From: Nemertoderma westbladi
Taxonomy: Eukaryota > Xenacoelomorpha > Nemertodermatida > Nemertodermatidae
NCBI GenBank assembly: GCA_032718475.1
Contig: JAUCBJ010004774.1
Coordinates: 26,556-90,555, forward strand
Length of the DNA stretch: 64,000 nt
Reading direction: 5' to 3'
This document shows positions 1-12,200 of the stretch, piece after piece. Each line of letters opens with the position of its first letter. Positions within the stretch are counted from its first letter, which is position 1. The translations under genes were made by a program, and so were the position numbers. The notes below the pieces were generated by a model, which did no database searches, had not been told where the DNA came from, and worked only from the letters and a program-made list of their open reading frames with translations.

Positions 1-428
1 GTTATGATTTACAGTCGGGCAGATATCAGTCAATATTATTAATTAATATATTTAATATATTTATATAATTAATATATTAGAGAATAAGCTTATGTCATTC
101 AAATACAAATAGACACTGACTGAATACAGTTTCAACAGTAGTATAGGCCTACTGTAGGTACCGGTATGTAGCCTATTTAGCTAAACCTTAAAACGTACCG
201 TACTGTTTTCTTTTGGAAGGTTTTTTTTGAGACTTTTTTTTATACATAAAAACTTGCTCAAAAACGGCCAAGCGGAAACGCTGCCAAATTTTTTTTGTTA
301 AGATGGATAACAGGGAATTGTGGTGCCGCAATATTGCATTGTTGATAAGCGGCACAGCAATCTTAATGCAACTACTGTATAATGCTAATGCAGCATGGGG
401 ATAGATACTGTAGTATATATAAATTTAC
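1..428. other. FAS1 intron sequence, nothing recognised
   Basis: AT-rich sequence following the exon 4 donor on the minus strand. It contains TA-rich runs and the TAGGCCTA and TACCGGTA palindromes near 143-165. No coding or RNA signal was found. Confidence 0.5.
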
Positions 429-632
429 CAACCGGTAGTGAATATAGTGCGGCTGGCTACAACATGTCGTTCCATTACATTCCGCAGTTGAGTCGCGTTG
501 TTTTTAAGCCGATTCAGAGTGGCTTTTGGGATTTTATTGAAGGCCGCATTTGACGGAGAGTAGATTGTATATGGCCCGTCTTCGTGCAGTGTTGAGGATG
601 TCCCCGCCAAAACGAGAAGGTCAGTGAATATA
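429..632 (-). CDS. FAS1 gene exon 4 (start of second FAS1 domain)
   Basis: 67 full codons after a T-rich acceptor ending in CAG, closed by TTG|GTAAAT. It encodes [15 protein letters not shown] then the H1 motif and [10 protein letters not shown], the first half of a second FAS1 domain. The next exon should be left of base 1. Confidence 0.85.
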
Positions 633-3600
633 CTGAAAAAAAAAACATTTTTACAATCTACAGATGTCCAATATACAGTGTTAATGTGCAGATAAATGAC
701 TATAACTTATATCTGTAAGTGAAACACGAAATGCCGAGCCGACCCGAAGGTTTCTCCCTCTCTTGGCTATTACCTGTAAGGCTATTAAACGAACGGATGA
801 AGTGGTAGGCATTGACCAGCTGTATCATAGTGTATAGATGATCGAAAAATCTTTATTTAATATAATATAACCAGCTAAAGACCCTCAATACTTTATATTT
901 TTTTATCATCTATACACCTGTAAGGCTGGAATACTGTCACGCTAACTCCCATGGATGAACACAGTGTAACAATAATTCAACTCTTACAATCATACTCAGC
1001 CGTTGCCGCCACGCGGTTACCGAATTGTAACTGGATCGCAACCGGACCGAACCTTGGCTGCTGGACCAACAGACAAGGTACAGCTGGAGGCACAGTGAGT
1101 GAACACTCCACCAGTTCTCTGATGAATATTTATTTAATTAAGTAATTACGCCCGAACGCAGGCTATTTATATTTACTTGAATTACTTAGCTAATAATATT
1201 AACAAAATCATCAATATATTGTGTAGATTATAAATAAAACAATATAAAATGAAATAAAATAAGTCACTACTTTAATATAATAATATGCATTAGTTCAATT
1301 TACCATCTAATGAAAGTATTCTTACCTTTACATATATTATAAACTATTACAATAAATTCTTACACTTATCTGGAAACACAGGTCTACCTGTAAATAATAT
1401 ATGAGCCTAAATGTATATATAACTTTTGTTGGGCACAGCTTTGGCAAAGTCGGCAATGACGTCCAGGTGGGATCGAACTGGTGACCTCTGGGTTGGAAGT
1501 CTGAAACTCTAACCATTCAGCAAGCGGCTTGGGGTAAAAGGTTGACCCGGAAATACCCCCTTGTATGGCAGACCTTGTATGTCCGCAATTAACCTCCTCA
1601 TGGCCTCCCATCTGTCAATAACACCATATGCTGCCACTGTGCTCAACCCTACAGTACTTGTATATAGATATACTCATACTCAAATCTAGTACCTGTATAT
1701 AGATATACTCTCCAATCTTACGGCCACATCTTGGTCTGCTCTGGGATAAATGAATTTGTTGACCACATGGACTACCCCATTACTCGCCTGCTGATCAAAG
1801 GTAACTATTGGCGACCCGCTGGCAGTAATGACATTTATATCGGTGTAAAGGTTTGTTCGTATTTTCTGCAGAAATATAACAAAACCTAATTATATATTCT
1901 TACAATTTATTATTAACTGTTTCGTATTAATGGAATAATTGTTAAAATCGTCTATCTAGAAATAAAGTGAAATGTTTATCCAACGGTAATCATCAAAAAT
2001 GTTAATGTTTAATGACTCGCGGAGGCCACGAATATTATTTCTCCACAAACATAAACCTCCCGTGATGTGAAAATACCAGGTTTTAAATTATTTGTTGAAT
2101 TTTATTGCAATTTATTATGACGAATTTGTATTTTCTTAAACTTCTCTTTATGGATAGATAGATAGATAGATTTATTTATACATTATGTAAAAACAATAAC
2201 AAATACACCAAACAATGTACCGGTATAAAGGTATTGTCCAACATAACATATAGGATTACCCCTAAAGCTTTGCAGCTTATTTCCAAGGGGGTCCTTTATG
2301 TTACTTGGTTACAAATACAATATTACACTACGCTAACCTAAAACCAATATAAAACGTAATTACACTATGTACATGTACAACTTTACCGAGAGCGTGACAA
2401 TGCCCGACTCAACGATAAAGATGTAATGTACAGAACAATTTATTATAAAACGTAATTACAGTATAAATAGTAAATAATTAATAAACTAATAACTTACTGT
2501 AGGACTATTGTACCTATTTTTACATTGCACACGGAGATGAGATTTAACTGCAGATTTAAAAGAATGTTGATTATTTAGGTTTTTAATTTCATTAGGCAGA
2601 GCGTTCCAATTTTTTATGCCGTTAAAAAAGAAAGTATCAGATTCAAAGGATTTACAATTCGGGAGGTAGAAGTTTGAAGCACTAGCTCTGGTACTGTAAG
2701 AGTGTGTATCGCGTACTCTGTTGAATTTTTGTTTTAGGTAATTGGGACATTTACCATTATACACTTTATGCACATGGTTAAGGTGTAGCTGCTTAACTCT
2801 ACTATCTAAGTTAAGTAGTCCAGATTCAGAAAAGTCATCTGGAGTTAGGTGGTGCCTAGGTTTGTAGTCTTTAATAAATCGTACTACTTTATTCTGAGCT
2901 ACTTGTAATTTACATTTAAGCTGTTTGGTTAAGCCTTCATACCAAGAAGAGCACGCATAGTCCATGTGACACTGTATTAAAGAAGAGCAAAGTAACTTGC
3001 GGGAGTCGGTGTTCAAACTATTTTTATTTCTGTATAGAAACCTAAGCCTACTGTTAACTTTCGAGAAAATATTTTTCACTGTACTTTCTCCTGATAAGCA
3101 GTTATCCAATGTGGCGCCTAAATATTTAACTTCCTTTTTATTTTCAATCTTATGTCCATTACTAGTGACTTCAAACTTAGTTACCTTCTTTAACTTTCTT
3201 TTGGAACCAAACAAAATACTTTCAGTTTTACCGTAGTGAATGGATAGCTTATTATCAACCAACCACTCATTACAGGATTCTAGAACTGCACTTAACTTTT
3301 GGGAAATATGGATAGGATCTTTATGAGAGAAAATAAGAGCACTGTCGTCGGCATATAAAATCAGTTTAAAATCGGGATCTATACTACTTATCATATCATT
3401 TACATAGCATACAAAAAGCAGAGGACCTAATATACTACCTTGCGGTACACCACAGGTAATCTCTTGTACAGTAGACAGCGATTTGCTAATGACTACAGTT
3501 TGACCTCTGTCTGACAGGTAGGACTTGAACCAGTCTATAGAACCTACACCCATCAGGCCTAACTTACCAAGCAGAATTTCGTGATCTACAGTATCGAAAG

Positions 3601-5248
3601 CCTTTTGTAGGTCCAACATTACCATACCAGTATATAAACCCTTTGCGTTATTACATCTAATTGTATCAGTTAAGTTAATAAGGCAGGTGTCTGTAGAATA
3701 TGATTTACGAAAACCGGACTGAAGTTCATAGATCAGATTTAGCCTACTAAGATGTGCTTCCAGCTGTAGAAAAACAGAACGTTCTAGAATTTTAGATACA
3801 ATACTTAAGATACTAACAGGTCTGTAATTACAGGGTTCTACTTTACTATTCTTTTTATACAGAGGAACAACCTTAGCTAATTTCAGTTCGTCTGGTACTA
3901 CATTATCTACGATAGAGTAATTAATAATAAAAGTAATAGGCACTTTAAGTACTTCAGCACCATCCTTAAGAAAACGGGCAGGTATTAGATCTAGACCGGT
4001 ACTTTTTGAGGCTGATAGGCTAAGTAGATTTTTAAAAACGAAATCCTCAGAAACGGGTTTTAAAAATAACTTTTCTGAATTTTGTAACTTTTCTAAATAA
4101 AAATTTTTTAGAGTTTCGGACCCTATACTATATTTATTACTTGATAACGGTAATTTCTTAACTAAATTAGAGGCAACATTAGTAAAATAATTATTAAATA
4201 AATTACTAACTAGAGTATGATCATGAATCAGCTCACCGTTATCTTGCAGAACAATATTCGATTTAGATTTAAGGTTTTTATAACCTAAAGATTTTAGGGT
4301 AGACCATAGACTTTTAGGATTATCTTTATTCTCACTTATTTTGTTGTACAAATATTCAGATTTAGCTTTTTTTATTTCCCGTTGGACAAGGTTTATAGCT
4401 CTTTATAGCTCATATTTCAGAAACTCTGATGTACTTGAGTTGGGAAATTCTAACGCTCTATATTGACATCGACACTTCCTTCACCGTCTGCTGATAGGTC
4501 TACGCTATACCTGTATATATATATATACATATCTGACACATGAATCATATATACATAATTAACCCAAAAACACCACCAATATTATATTATGAATCATTTA
4601 CAAAGGTCAGTTTATTCTCAATTAAATTGGGCTTCTTCCTAAAATATTTCCAACTCTGGTTTATTGTTTTGGTTCCTTTCAATGTAACCTGCTTCCTTAC
4701 TAAACACAAAAATTACTAAAATTATATTTCATATAATATATTATACACATACTACTTGACCATCGAGACTAGGAATCAGACCTTCGTCCTTAATGTCAGC
4801 CTTAACGATTTTCATTGTAGAGGCATGGAATGATAGCGTATCTTCTAATAATACAGGGTCGCCGGTTATAGCAGCTAGAAGATCCTGAAAGATCAAAACG
4901 ATTTCAGAATTAATATGAACCGAGATAATTTTACTAAAAAAGACAGAAGAGTCTAACTAATTCAAACAGACTAACCTTGTTCATATTGGCTAGAGCGTCG
5001 TTGTTTGGTACAAATAAAGTGATTGTCTTGTCATTCTGCAGTTTCTGTTTTATTGTGGGACATTTGTCTAAAAGGCTCGCAAATTGTGGTCCCAATTTCA
5101 CCGCCAGATCGTAAACGGTATTGGAGTCCTTGACGACGGATTTCGCCTCGACTAATTCAACCCATGGTACGACATCCGGTTGATTCTTCAACCCAAAGGT
5201 TGCAGCAACAAGGAGACACAGAACCAGTGCACTTATTTGCATAACCAT
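429..5248 (-). CDS. Fasciclin (FAS1) domain secreted protein, 5' part (exons 1-4)
   Basis: Four exons on the minus strand (5248-4976, 4884-4756, 1865-1722, 632-429) encode a signal peptide, one full FAS1 domain and the first half of a second. FAS1 proteins such as periostin, TGFBI and insect fasciclin are extracellular adhesion molecules. The FAS1 H1 motif is seen in exon 1 ([15 protein letters not shown]), the H2 region in exon 3 ([10 protein letters not shown]), and a second H1 in exon 4 ([11 protein letters not shown]). Exons 1, 2 and 3 join in phase 0 with good GT-AG sites. Exon 3 ends in phase 0 while exon 4 enters with one leftover base, so a short exon encoding about 20-30 residues between the domains was probably missed between 632 and 1722. 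The gene continues past base 1. A LINE sits in intron 2 on the same strand. Its 5' end is about 0.9 kb from the divergent polycystin-like gene. FAS1 identity is firm; orthology is unknown. Confidence 0.85.
633..1394. other. FAS1 intron; possible missed short exon
   Basis: The phase mismatch between exons 3 and 4 predicts a small exon somewhere in 633-1721. A GC-richer patch on the minus strand around 990-1095 sits behind a CTCCAG acceptor, but I could not match its translation to FAS1, so no exon is called. Confidence 0.3.
1395..1615 (-). mobile_element. tRNA-derived SINE
   Basis: Read on the minus strand this segment contains a tRNA-like promoter: an A-box-like GCTGAATGGTTAGAG, then about 40 bases on a B-box-like AGTTCGATCCC. 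An anticodon-arm-like ACTTCCAACC lies between them. It sits in a FAS1 intron and is followed by a non-tRNA body. There is no acceptor-stem pairing that would make it a real tRNA gene. The ends are approximate. Confidence 0.55.
1722..1865 (-). CDS. FAS1 gene exon 3
   Basis: 48 codons between a CTGCAG acceptor and a GCC|GTAAGA donor. It begins [13 protein letters not shown] and ends with the H2 motif ([12 protein letters not shown]) that closes the first FAS1 domain. Continuity from exon 2 (LDGQ then KIRTNLY) matches the usual family pattern. Confidence 0.85.
1866..2148. other. FAS1 intron between exon 3 and the LINE tail
   Basis: AT-rich intron sequence with no ORF or repeat that I recognise. 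Confidence 0.4.
2149..4396 (-). mobile_element. 5'-truncated non-LTR retrotransposon, CR1/Jockey-group type
   Basis: The element reads on the minus strand and lies in FAS1 intron 2. It keeps only the C-terminal part of the LINE polyprotein and a 3' UTR of about 340 bp ending in a (GATA)n tail at 2150-2170, a microsatellite-type end typical of the CR1 group. The in-frame coding sequence starts abruptly near 4396, after a stop, with no endonuclease. This is the usual 5' truncation from incomplete target-primed reverse transcription. Confidence 0.85.
2486..4396 (-). pseudogene. LINE reverse transcriptase (truncated ORF2)
   Basis: About 635 open codons of reverse transcriptase. Fingers/palm start at [14 protein letters not shown], followed by [16 protein letters not shown], the catalytic strand [13 protein letters not shown], the [13 protein letters not shown] motif and the active-site box [10 protein letters not shown]. 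The C-terminus ([16 protein letters not shown]) is the domain common in CR1, Daphne and Crack-like LINEs. No internal stop or frameshift was seen, so the copy is fairly young, but without the N-terminal endonuclease it cannot move alone. The clade name is a judgement from motif style. Confidence 0.85.
4397..4755. other. FAS1 intron 2 remainder
   Basis: Intron sequence between the LINE 5' truncation point and exon 2, with a TA microsatellite near 4511-4530. Nothing else was recognised. Confidence 0.4.
4756..4884 (-). CDS. FAS1 gene exon 2
   Basis: 43 codons after a TTTCAG acceptor. It carries the middle of the domain ([15 protein letters not shown] ... LIPSLDGQ), which corresponds to the FAS1 stretch leading to the LDGQ turn. 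The donor is taken as CAA|GTAGTATG. Using the GTATGT three bases further on would add one Val and keep the phase. Confidence 0.8.
4976..5248 (-). CDS. FAS1 gene exon 1 (start codon, signal peptide)
   Basis: 91 codons starting at an ATG. Residues 4-18 form a hydrophobic signal peptide core ([15 protein letters not shown]). The mature part runs into the first FAS1 H1 motif, and the exon ends AACAAG before a GTTAGT donor in phase 0. A second ATG two codons in would also keep the signal peptide. Confidence 0.85.
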
Positions 5249-6143
5249 ATTAGTGCTGAGGTGGTTGAACTTGTTTAATTAATTAATTTATAATAATTTA
5301 ATATCACAATTTTAGTAAACGTACACTATTTAACCCTATTTTAGAGATACATTTTGCACTCTATAATCGTAGATTAAATCAACCTTTCTAAATTAATTAC
5401 TGACTTCATACTTTACTAATGAAATAATCGTTTAGCTCTCTATCGGACGCATTTTGTATCAAATGAGAAATTGAAAACTGAAATTTATTATTTAATCAAA
5501 TATGGATATTCAATATAAAATAAAAGAATAATATAATTATTACAAGAAGGTACTTTTGTTTAGATAAGTAAAATAGAGTTCAAACAATGGATGGTGTTTT
5601 CCCTGAGTAAATAAAACCACAGTTTAGATATCTCTCTCTCTGGTACTTTTTATCCCACAATTCCCCAATCGATCTTTTCATATCAATGTTTACCAGTACA
5701 AAGTTAACCACACACTGCTAATCTTTAGCTTATAATTGCTATACAGTACTACGTCAGTTCTATAAATAAGTGTTACTATAGTATCTATTGGTGGGGTTTT
5801 GGTCAGAGGTCTGTATCAAATGTCAGTTTTAAACTTTAACCTGTAATGTAACGGCTTGTAACGGCTTGTATACAGCTTGTTACGGTTGCTTTTAGTTCCA
5901 GTGCTTTATTCAATTTAGAGGGGGTCTCAAATTATATTTATCTCGTGCACCAAAACGCTTAATCTGGCCCTGTTCAGTTCAATAAGAACTGTATTAGGAA
6001 TTAGGTTGCTGAACCTTAAGCTGTGGGTAACGAAAGTCTTATTACAGTATTATTATACTACTGACTTAGTTGTAAGAGACAGGCTGACTTAGTGGTACGT
6101 CATAAAACTTGCAATAATAATTACTGATGTTTATCATTTTCAG
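5249..6143. other. Spacer between divergent FAS1 and polycystin-like genes
   Basis: About 0.9 kb between the FAS1 start codon (minus) and the first exon I can assign to the plus-strand gene. It must hold the FAS1 promoter. The first exon of the plus gene, with a signal peptide, may also be here, but no ATG in it opens a convincing leader peptide. A small direct repeat (ACGGCTTGTA twice) is at 5861-5880. Confidence 0.4.
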
Positions 6144-6242
6144 ATGGATGCTGTTCTGACTGGAGCTACATTGTCTTCGGGAGAATTATTTGGCGAATCA
6201 GCTGTCAGTAGTCAAGCAATCAGAACGGACGCTGTATCTCAG
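6144..6242 (+). CDS. Polycystin-like exon A
   Basis: 33 codons, MDAVLTGATLSSGELFGESA and on, after TTTTCAG and before CAG|GTTAGG, phase 0 to phase 0. The 3' half of this exon and its donor are the source of the tandem array that follows. Confidence 0.65.
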
Positions 6243-9200
6243 GTTAGGGTAATTATTATATGGCGGATCAGCTGTCAGTAGAGTCAGCCAATCAGAACAG
6301 AGGCTGTATCTCAGGTTAGGGTAATTATTATATGGCGAATCAGCTGTCAGTAGTCAGCCAATCAGAACAGAGGCTGTATCTCAGGTTAGGGTAATTATTA
6401 TATGGCGGATCAGCTGTCAGTAGAGTCAGCCAATCAGAACAGAGGCTGTATCTCAGGTTAGGGTAATTATTATATGGCGAATCAGCTGTCAGTAGTCAGC
6501 CAATCAGAACAGAGGCTGTATCTCAGGTTAGGGTAATTATTATATGGCGGATCAGCTGTCAGTAGAGTCAGCCAATCAGAACAGAGGCTGTATCTCAGGT
6601 TAGGGTAATTATTATATGGCGAATCAGCTGTCAGTAGTCAGCCAAACAGAACAGAGGCTGTATCTCAGGTAAGGGTAATTATTATATGGATGTAAACGCT
6701 ACGCCGACAGCCGACAACCACTGCCATCAACAGCAAATATGAAAATGTAACCTGAGTTCGTGACTCTCGCTTATTGTTTTGGTTAGAATAACCTTCCACT
6801 GTAACCTGTTCCTTTCCTTCAATTAATAAATAACATTAATTAGCTTTAATAATGGTTGTCGGCGTTGGTTGTCAGTAGTCGGTTGTCGGCGTAGCGTTTA
6901 CACCCTTATTATATGGCGAATCAGCTGTCAGTTATAAAGTAAACAGAATCGAGGTTGTATCCTGTATCTTAGGATAGGCTAATTATTATAGGGCGAATCA
7001 GCTGCCAGTAGGCAGCCAATCAGAACAGAGGCCTACATACCAGTGTGAACTTCCATTACCACAACTGTTTTTGAAAATGAAACTTTTTAATATTGGTTTG
7101 TGGGGCGAGACACGTAGTCGGCGAGCCTTGGCATACGGTTCATATAGGGCAAATGGGGCATGTCCGTCTGTCTGTCTGTCTGTCCGTCCGTCTGTCTGGT
7201 AAATGTTTGAACGCGAATTTCTCGGCATCGCTCGTTCGGAATTGAACCAAACTTAGTAGGTAAGTAGTAGAGAGAAAGTTTAGAAAGTTTGTAAAGTTTG
7301 GTGAAAAATCATGCAGTCTGACGTCAGCTACGACAGATTATGTGGTTTTTAGAAAATGTTAAATTTCTCGGGAAGGCCTCATTTTCCTGAGCTGAAATTT
7401 TGGTGGCCTGTAGAGAATCATGAAGTCTATCTTTTACGAAATTGAAAAGTTAAGACATTTAATTGGGGATCCGCTAGAGACTCAGAAGTAATGACATAGG
7501 CCTACCGGTACGGTACTGCTGTACAGTGCTGCACTGGTAAGTACGAAATTGCAGAATAACAATTTGACACCACCTAGCGGATTAACATATGATTGTATAT
7601 CGAATGAATACATTTATACTGTAGCATGGGATATTGGGTCCAAACTAGACATACCCCATTTGCTCTATATGAACCGTATGCCAAGGCTTGCCGACTACGT
7701 GCTTCGCGAAGTCCCCACGAACGTGTTGTTTTATAGTGGTACTTTTATTTAATTGTCAAGCAATGAAGTAAAAACCTTACCGGTAGGTATGCAGTACAAA
7801 TGAAACAGTAAAAAAGCAACTGACCTGTAGACGTTGCTGCCGTCTTGCCGTCTTGATGCTGTCTAACGCGTTCAATCAAGTGCTGGATGGTATGTCCAAC
7901 ATATTCCCCCTTACAAGAGGGACAAGAGAAAGAATAAACGACGTTAGACGCAAGAATATCTGGAACCGGATGTTTCAATGATGGTAGTGATTGGCGCAGT
8001 TTGGCAGTTGTGTAAACAAACCGCACTGGCCGTGTGCAAGACCTTGGTACTAGACCACGCAACCTACAAACAAAAAGTTCGGTGGCCCAACCGCGGTACT
8101 CAAACTTACAGATAATGGGCCTGGGATTTTCCGACGGTTCCGGCTCCACCGGGTCAATGACCTCGGTGGGTGTAACCGCAGTCACCTCGCTCTCACTACT
8201 ATTGCCAGGACGCCCCCTAGCGGCACGGACGGCGGTAAGCTCACGCTGAATCATCGCATTTGTATATTGGTTATTGCTAAGAATAATATTAGCTTCCCCA
8301 ATTGCAGTATTGAGCTGGGAGCCATCCCCGCCCTTACTGACGTTAAAAACGTTAAATTTGTTGTTTTAGTTGTTAAAATACAAGTAAATTTTATTTCTAG
8401 GATATTTTTGTTTAAGATCATCGGCATCAAATGAAAACATAAAAATTTCACTTAGAATATATATAATTATTAGCGAATAATTATTTATTAATTTACAGCA
8501 ATCTGTTGACCTTGGAGATTTTGCTTCTGTTGTTTGTATTAAAGATTTTTCCACCTGTCGAGGTTTCGTTGTGATGTTTTGGTGTAAAATTGACGCAGGT
8601 CAGGGGACTACTTCAGATGCTTATTTTATCTCCAGCGGTAAGTCCATTGTTATAGGCCTACAGTATTACAATAATAATGGCTTATTCATACGCTTGCACT
8701 TATTTCACGACACATTATTAGCCAACCACTGGCGGTGGTTGCAGGAAATAATTAACATTCAATTCACAAGTCCATCACACAAATATTTTTCTACACAAAC
8801 ATACAAGTAATATGTTTTCTTCCATTTTTTTTTATTAGGAATGCAATTTTGTGGTACAAGTTTCTGCAATGGGACAATACAAATTGGACCGACAACCCCC
8901 CCCCCCCCACCCCCAAATTCACTACAAATCCGAATGAGATCCTCCCCCTCCCTAGTGGGTGAACCAAAATTTTTATTCTCTGTTTCATTCTTTAGCTTCA
9001 AGCGTTTGAAAAAGGTGTCTCCGACGATATTGTACCAGTTTCATTTGTTACGGGATTAACCTTAAGACACTTTATTACCTACAGAAACCAAATCTGAGGT
9101 GTTATGTCACATCAGATAAGGTATTAATCATTCATGCCTCACCCGGGCGCGGGGTCACGCTTCATTCATGTCTCAAGGCGTGGGGTCACATCGTCCACTT

Positions 9201-12200
9201 TTTACACCTACAGTAGGAATTGGGTTACACCTCATTACACAGCCTTACCTGGACGGGGGTCGCGCTTCATTCATTCATTTTCATTTATGTCTCTTTATTA
9301 AGTCTTAATTTATATCTCAGTATATTACAATATTATGTGTATAATATCGAGTCTATTCAAGCACTAATTTATAATATCATTTGCAATTATAATTATTTTA
9401 TTAATGCAGTGAAAACGAGAATGCAAATGTGAAAGAATTGTACGAGCTGATAATATAAATCTTCAAATAATTTCCTATACATATCTCAGTATCACAATAT
9501 TTTCAAAATTCTTTACTTATTTCAATCTTCTACTGTAGTCCATCATACAAAATGTAATGGCAATTAGAACAACCCCCCTAACTCCCCCCCCCTCCCTTTG
9601 GCAGCAGCAATTACTAGCCTTGCTATCTGCAATGGTGCCTTCCCTCATTATCAACTAGTGTTATTACGCACAATATACTATACAGTAATTATACTTATAC
9701 TTATAATATATAATATTTGTGCCTATTTATATTATATTAACTTGATAATACTAAACGGGAAAATAAACAGTAAAACAGTAAATCAAAGTGGGAAAATCTG
9801 TTAGCACCCCGATTGTATGCCAAACCCCAAAGGTCAACTTACAATCAGGGAGGCTGCTAAAGGAACCGAGAGAAAGCCGCCCCAATATTAGATTATTACA
9901 ACAACATATCCATTGGGTAAGAAAGTGGAGGAGAGCCAGCCCGTCTCTTAATTTTTTACTTTATATTACGCGATCAATTTTCACTCATCTCGTCATGAAC
10001 CCAACATGTATGTAAACTTTTGTTAAATTTGTTGGCTATGCGTTTGCGGTTGTTTGGGCGGAGTGTGGTAGGCCTACACTTTTCACACTTAAATATTTTG
10101 GTTGTGAAATGTTACAGGGCATAGCTATCTGAGATATTTCATTTATATTTTATTATGAGAGTGTGACGGGATCCAGGAAGGATCCCGATTTATCCGGTTG
10201 TTTAATTCACTCGTCCCCGCCGTGTGCATGAAAGGTAAAAGGGAATCCGTGTCGTTCGTTGTATATAATAACTGATATAGATATAGGGTATATAGATATA
10301 GGTGTACGGATAATGTTGTCGTATACAGAAGGCGGGATACGGTAATTAAAGTCCCGGTCCTTCCCTAGCTAAACTAACTAACCTAAACTAGCACCAATAT
10401 TACACTGAGATAACTGAACTGATATGATTACTGCCAAGTGGCTATATTGCACGGTTGGCCTTGTTACTCTACCTAACCGATGCCTTTCCCCCCTCTGATT
10501 GGTTGATACCCTTGTTGGCGCCCTTTGGAGTGTTTCCGTTCACTCCACCTGTTCTCTCTGGGTTAGGGGTTTGGCCCCTGACCCTCATTGTGTGTTTCCT
10601 TCCCATTTTGTTGGGGTGGCACGAGTTGGTTGATTACCCAATCTCGTGGCTCCCAATATTGCTTATCGGCTTAACTTTATGGGGTGTTAGCGGGATTGAA
10701 TAAGCTAACACTCCCCCCCATGCTATCTTCCCGGTGAGAAGATAGCATCCACCTTAAGTGCGCTACAATCCCGCTGGATCCCGATCTAGTATCTGGTGTG
10801 GGGTGGAATTCTTTTCTCTCGGAGCCGGCTTTCCAGGCCGCTCCCTATGGGTATGATAACGCTACCCTGTATGCCTGGCATCTCATGTCGGGCCGATCGC
10901 GCTCACCTCTCACGCGACTTTTGTTTCCCCAACACTTTTGCCCTATCTCTTCTCCACTCTCACCCTAACTCTCTCATACCCTCGGACCTCCTCGTCCCTC
11001 ACTCAGCCTCTTATTCTCCCCCCCCCCACACACTAGAATTGCGTCCGCACTCTCTCCGCACTTCGCACTATTTGCTCTGTTCCTCAACCCCACTTCGATT
11101 GCCTCATCCCTTCTGACGAATCCCCCCCCCCCCCCCTCTTGTGCCGTCGCACTCAAGAAGCGTGAAATTGTCTGGTGTCTCGTCCATAGTGCCATAGTCA
11201 GTTATCCCCCCAGTCCCAGTAGCTAATTGAGAAAGGTTGTATGACTATAGTACTTACTCCGAACGTATATTTGTAGATTACTAATTACTACGTACGTACA
11301 TACAAATTGCACTTATATGATTATTTGCATTAATTAAATTTGTACTTAATAGTTCGTACGTCCCACGCGGCGCCTTCCAGGCGTACCACGTCCAAGTCTC
11401 AGTTTCTCTCCCTCGGCTCTGGGAACCTATCTGTTCCTCTGGGCATAGTTCCCCCTGGCGTCCTCTTCCCTGGGTCGTTTCTTGGTTACCACCGCTCCTC
11501 TGGGATCCGCTTTCTGCTTTCGGACCTTCGCCGCCACCTCCCTGCTGATTCCGGCTGTTGGCTCCTTGGGCGCTGGTGTTATTAATGCCCGATATCGCTT
11601 CGCCGGTGGCCCCTCAGAGTGGCCCTGTTGTCTCCCTCTGGTGGCGTCCCATAGGATCATCTTCATGGCTTGCGGTACGTGCTCCGCCAAGAAATCCCTA
11701 AACTCCCCTCGGTTCTGTGGCGTCCACCTGTCCAAATATCTTTGTGTATTCATCACTCCGGCATACGACGCCGCTGTTGCTACCTCTTGATAGGTAAAGG
11801 GTAGCCTCCGCTTTATGATTTCCATGTGAGCCTCCTGATTGATAAGGAAGAAACCCCACTTGAACTCCTGGGCCTTCATGCGCTGGCGCGTCATGGCCCC
11901 GACGTCGGCCCACTCCTCGAATCTCCTGAACTTCTCTTCGTCGTCCATCCAGTCGCACTGGCGTCCGTAGTGTCCCCGAAAGTGGCACTTTGGACATCGG
12001 TTATGCAGTCGTGGACACGCCCCCATCCTGTGGCTTGGTTCTCGGCAGTAGAGACAAAAGGTTCCCTTTTGGAACTGGTACAGGCAGCTCCTTTCCTGGT
12101 GGGTCTGTCTCCCACAGTAGTCGCAACCGAGTACCAATGTCTCCCGCCCCATGTCGTCTCTCGTCCCAAGCGATCTCCGCGGTCTGTGGAGTCGCTGGTA

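Noticed and set aside
990-1095. Candidate missing FAS1 exon on the minus strand behind a CTCCAG acceptor
   Set aside because: None of its frames resembles a FAS1 inter-domain segment; left as unassigned.
1395-1615. Functional tRNA gene
   Set aside because: Only promoter boxes are present; no acceptor stem pairing.
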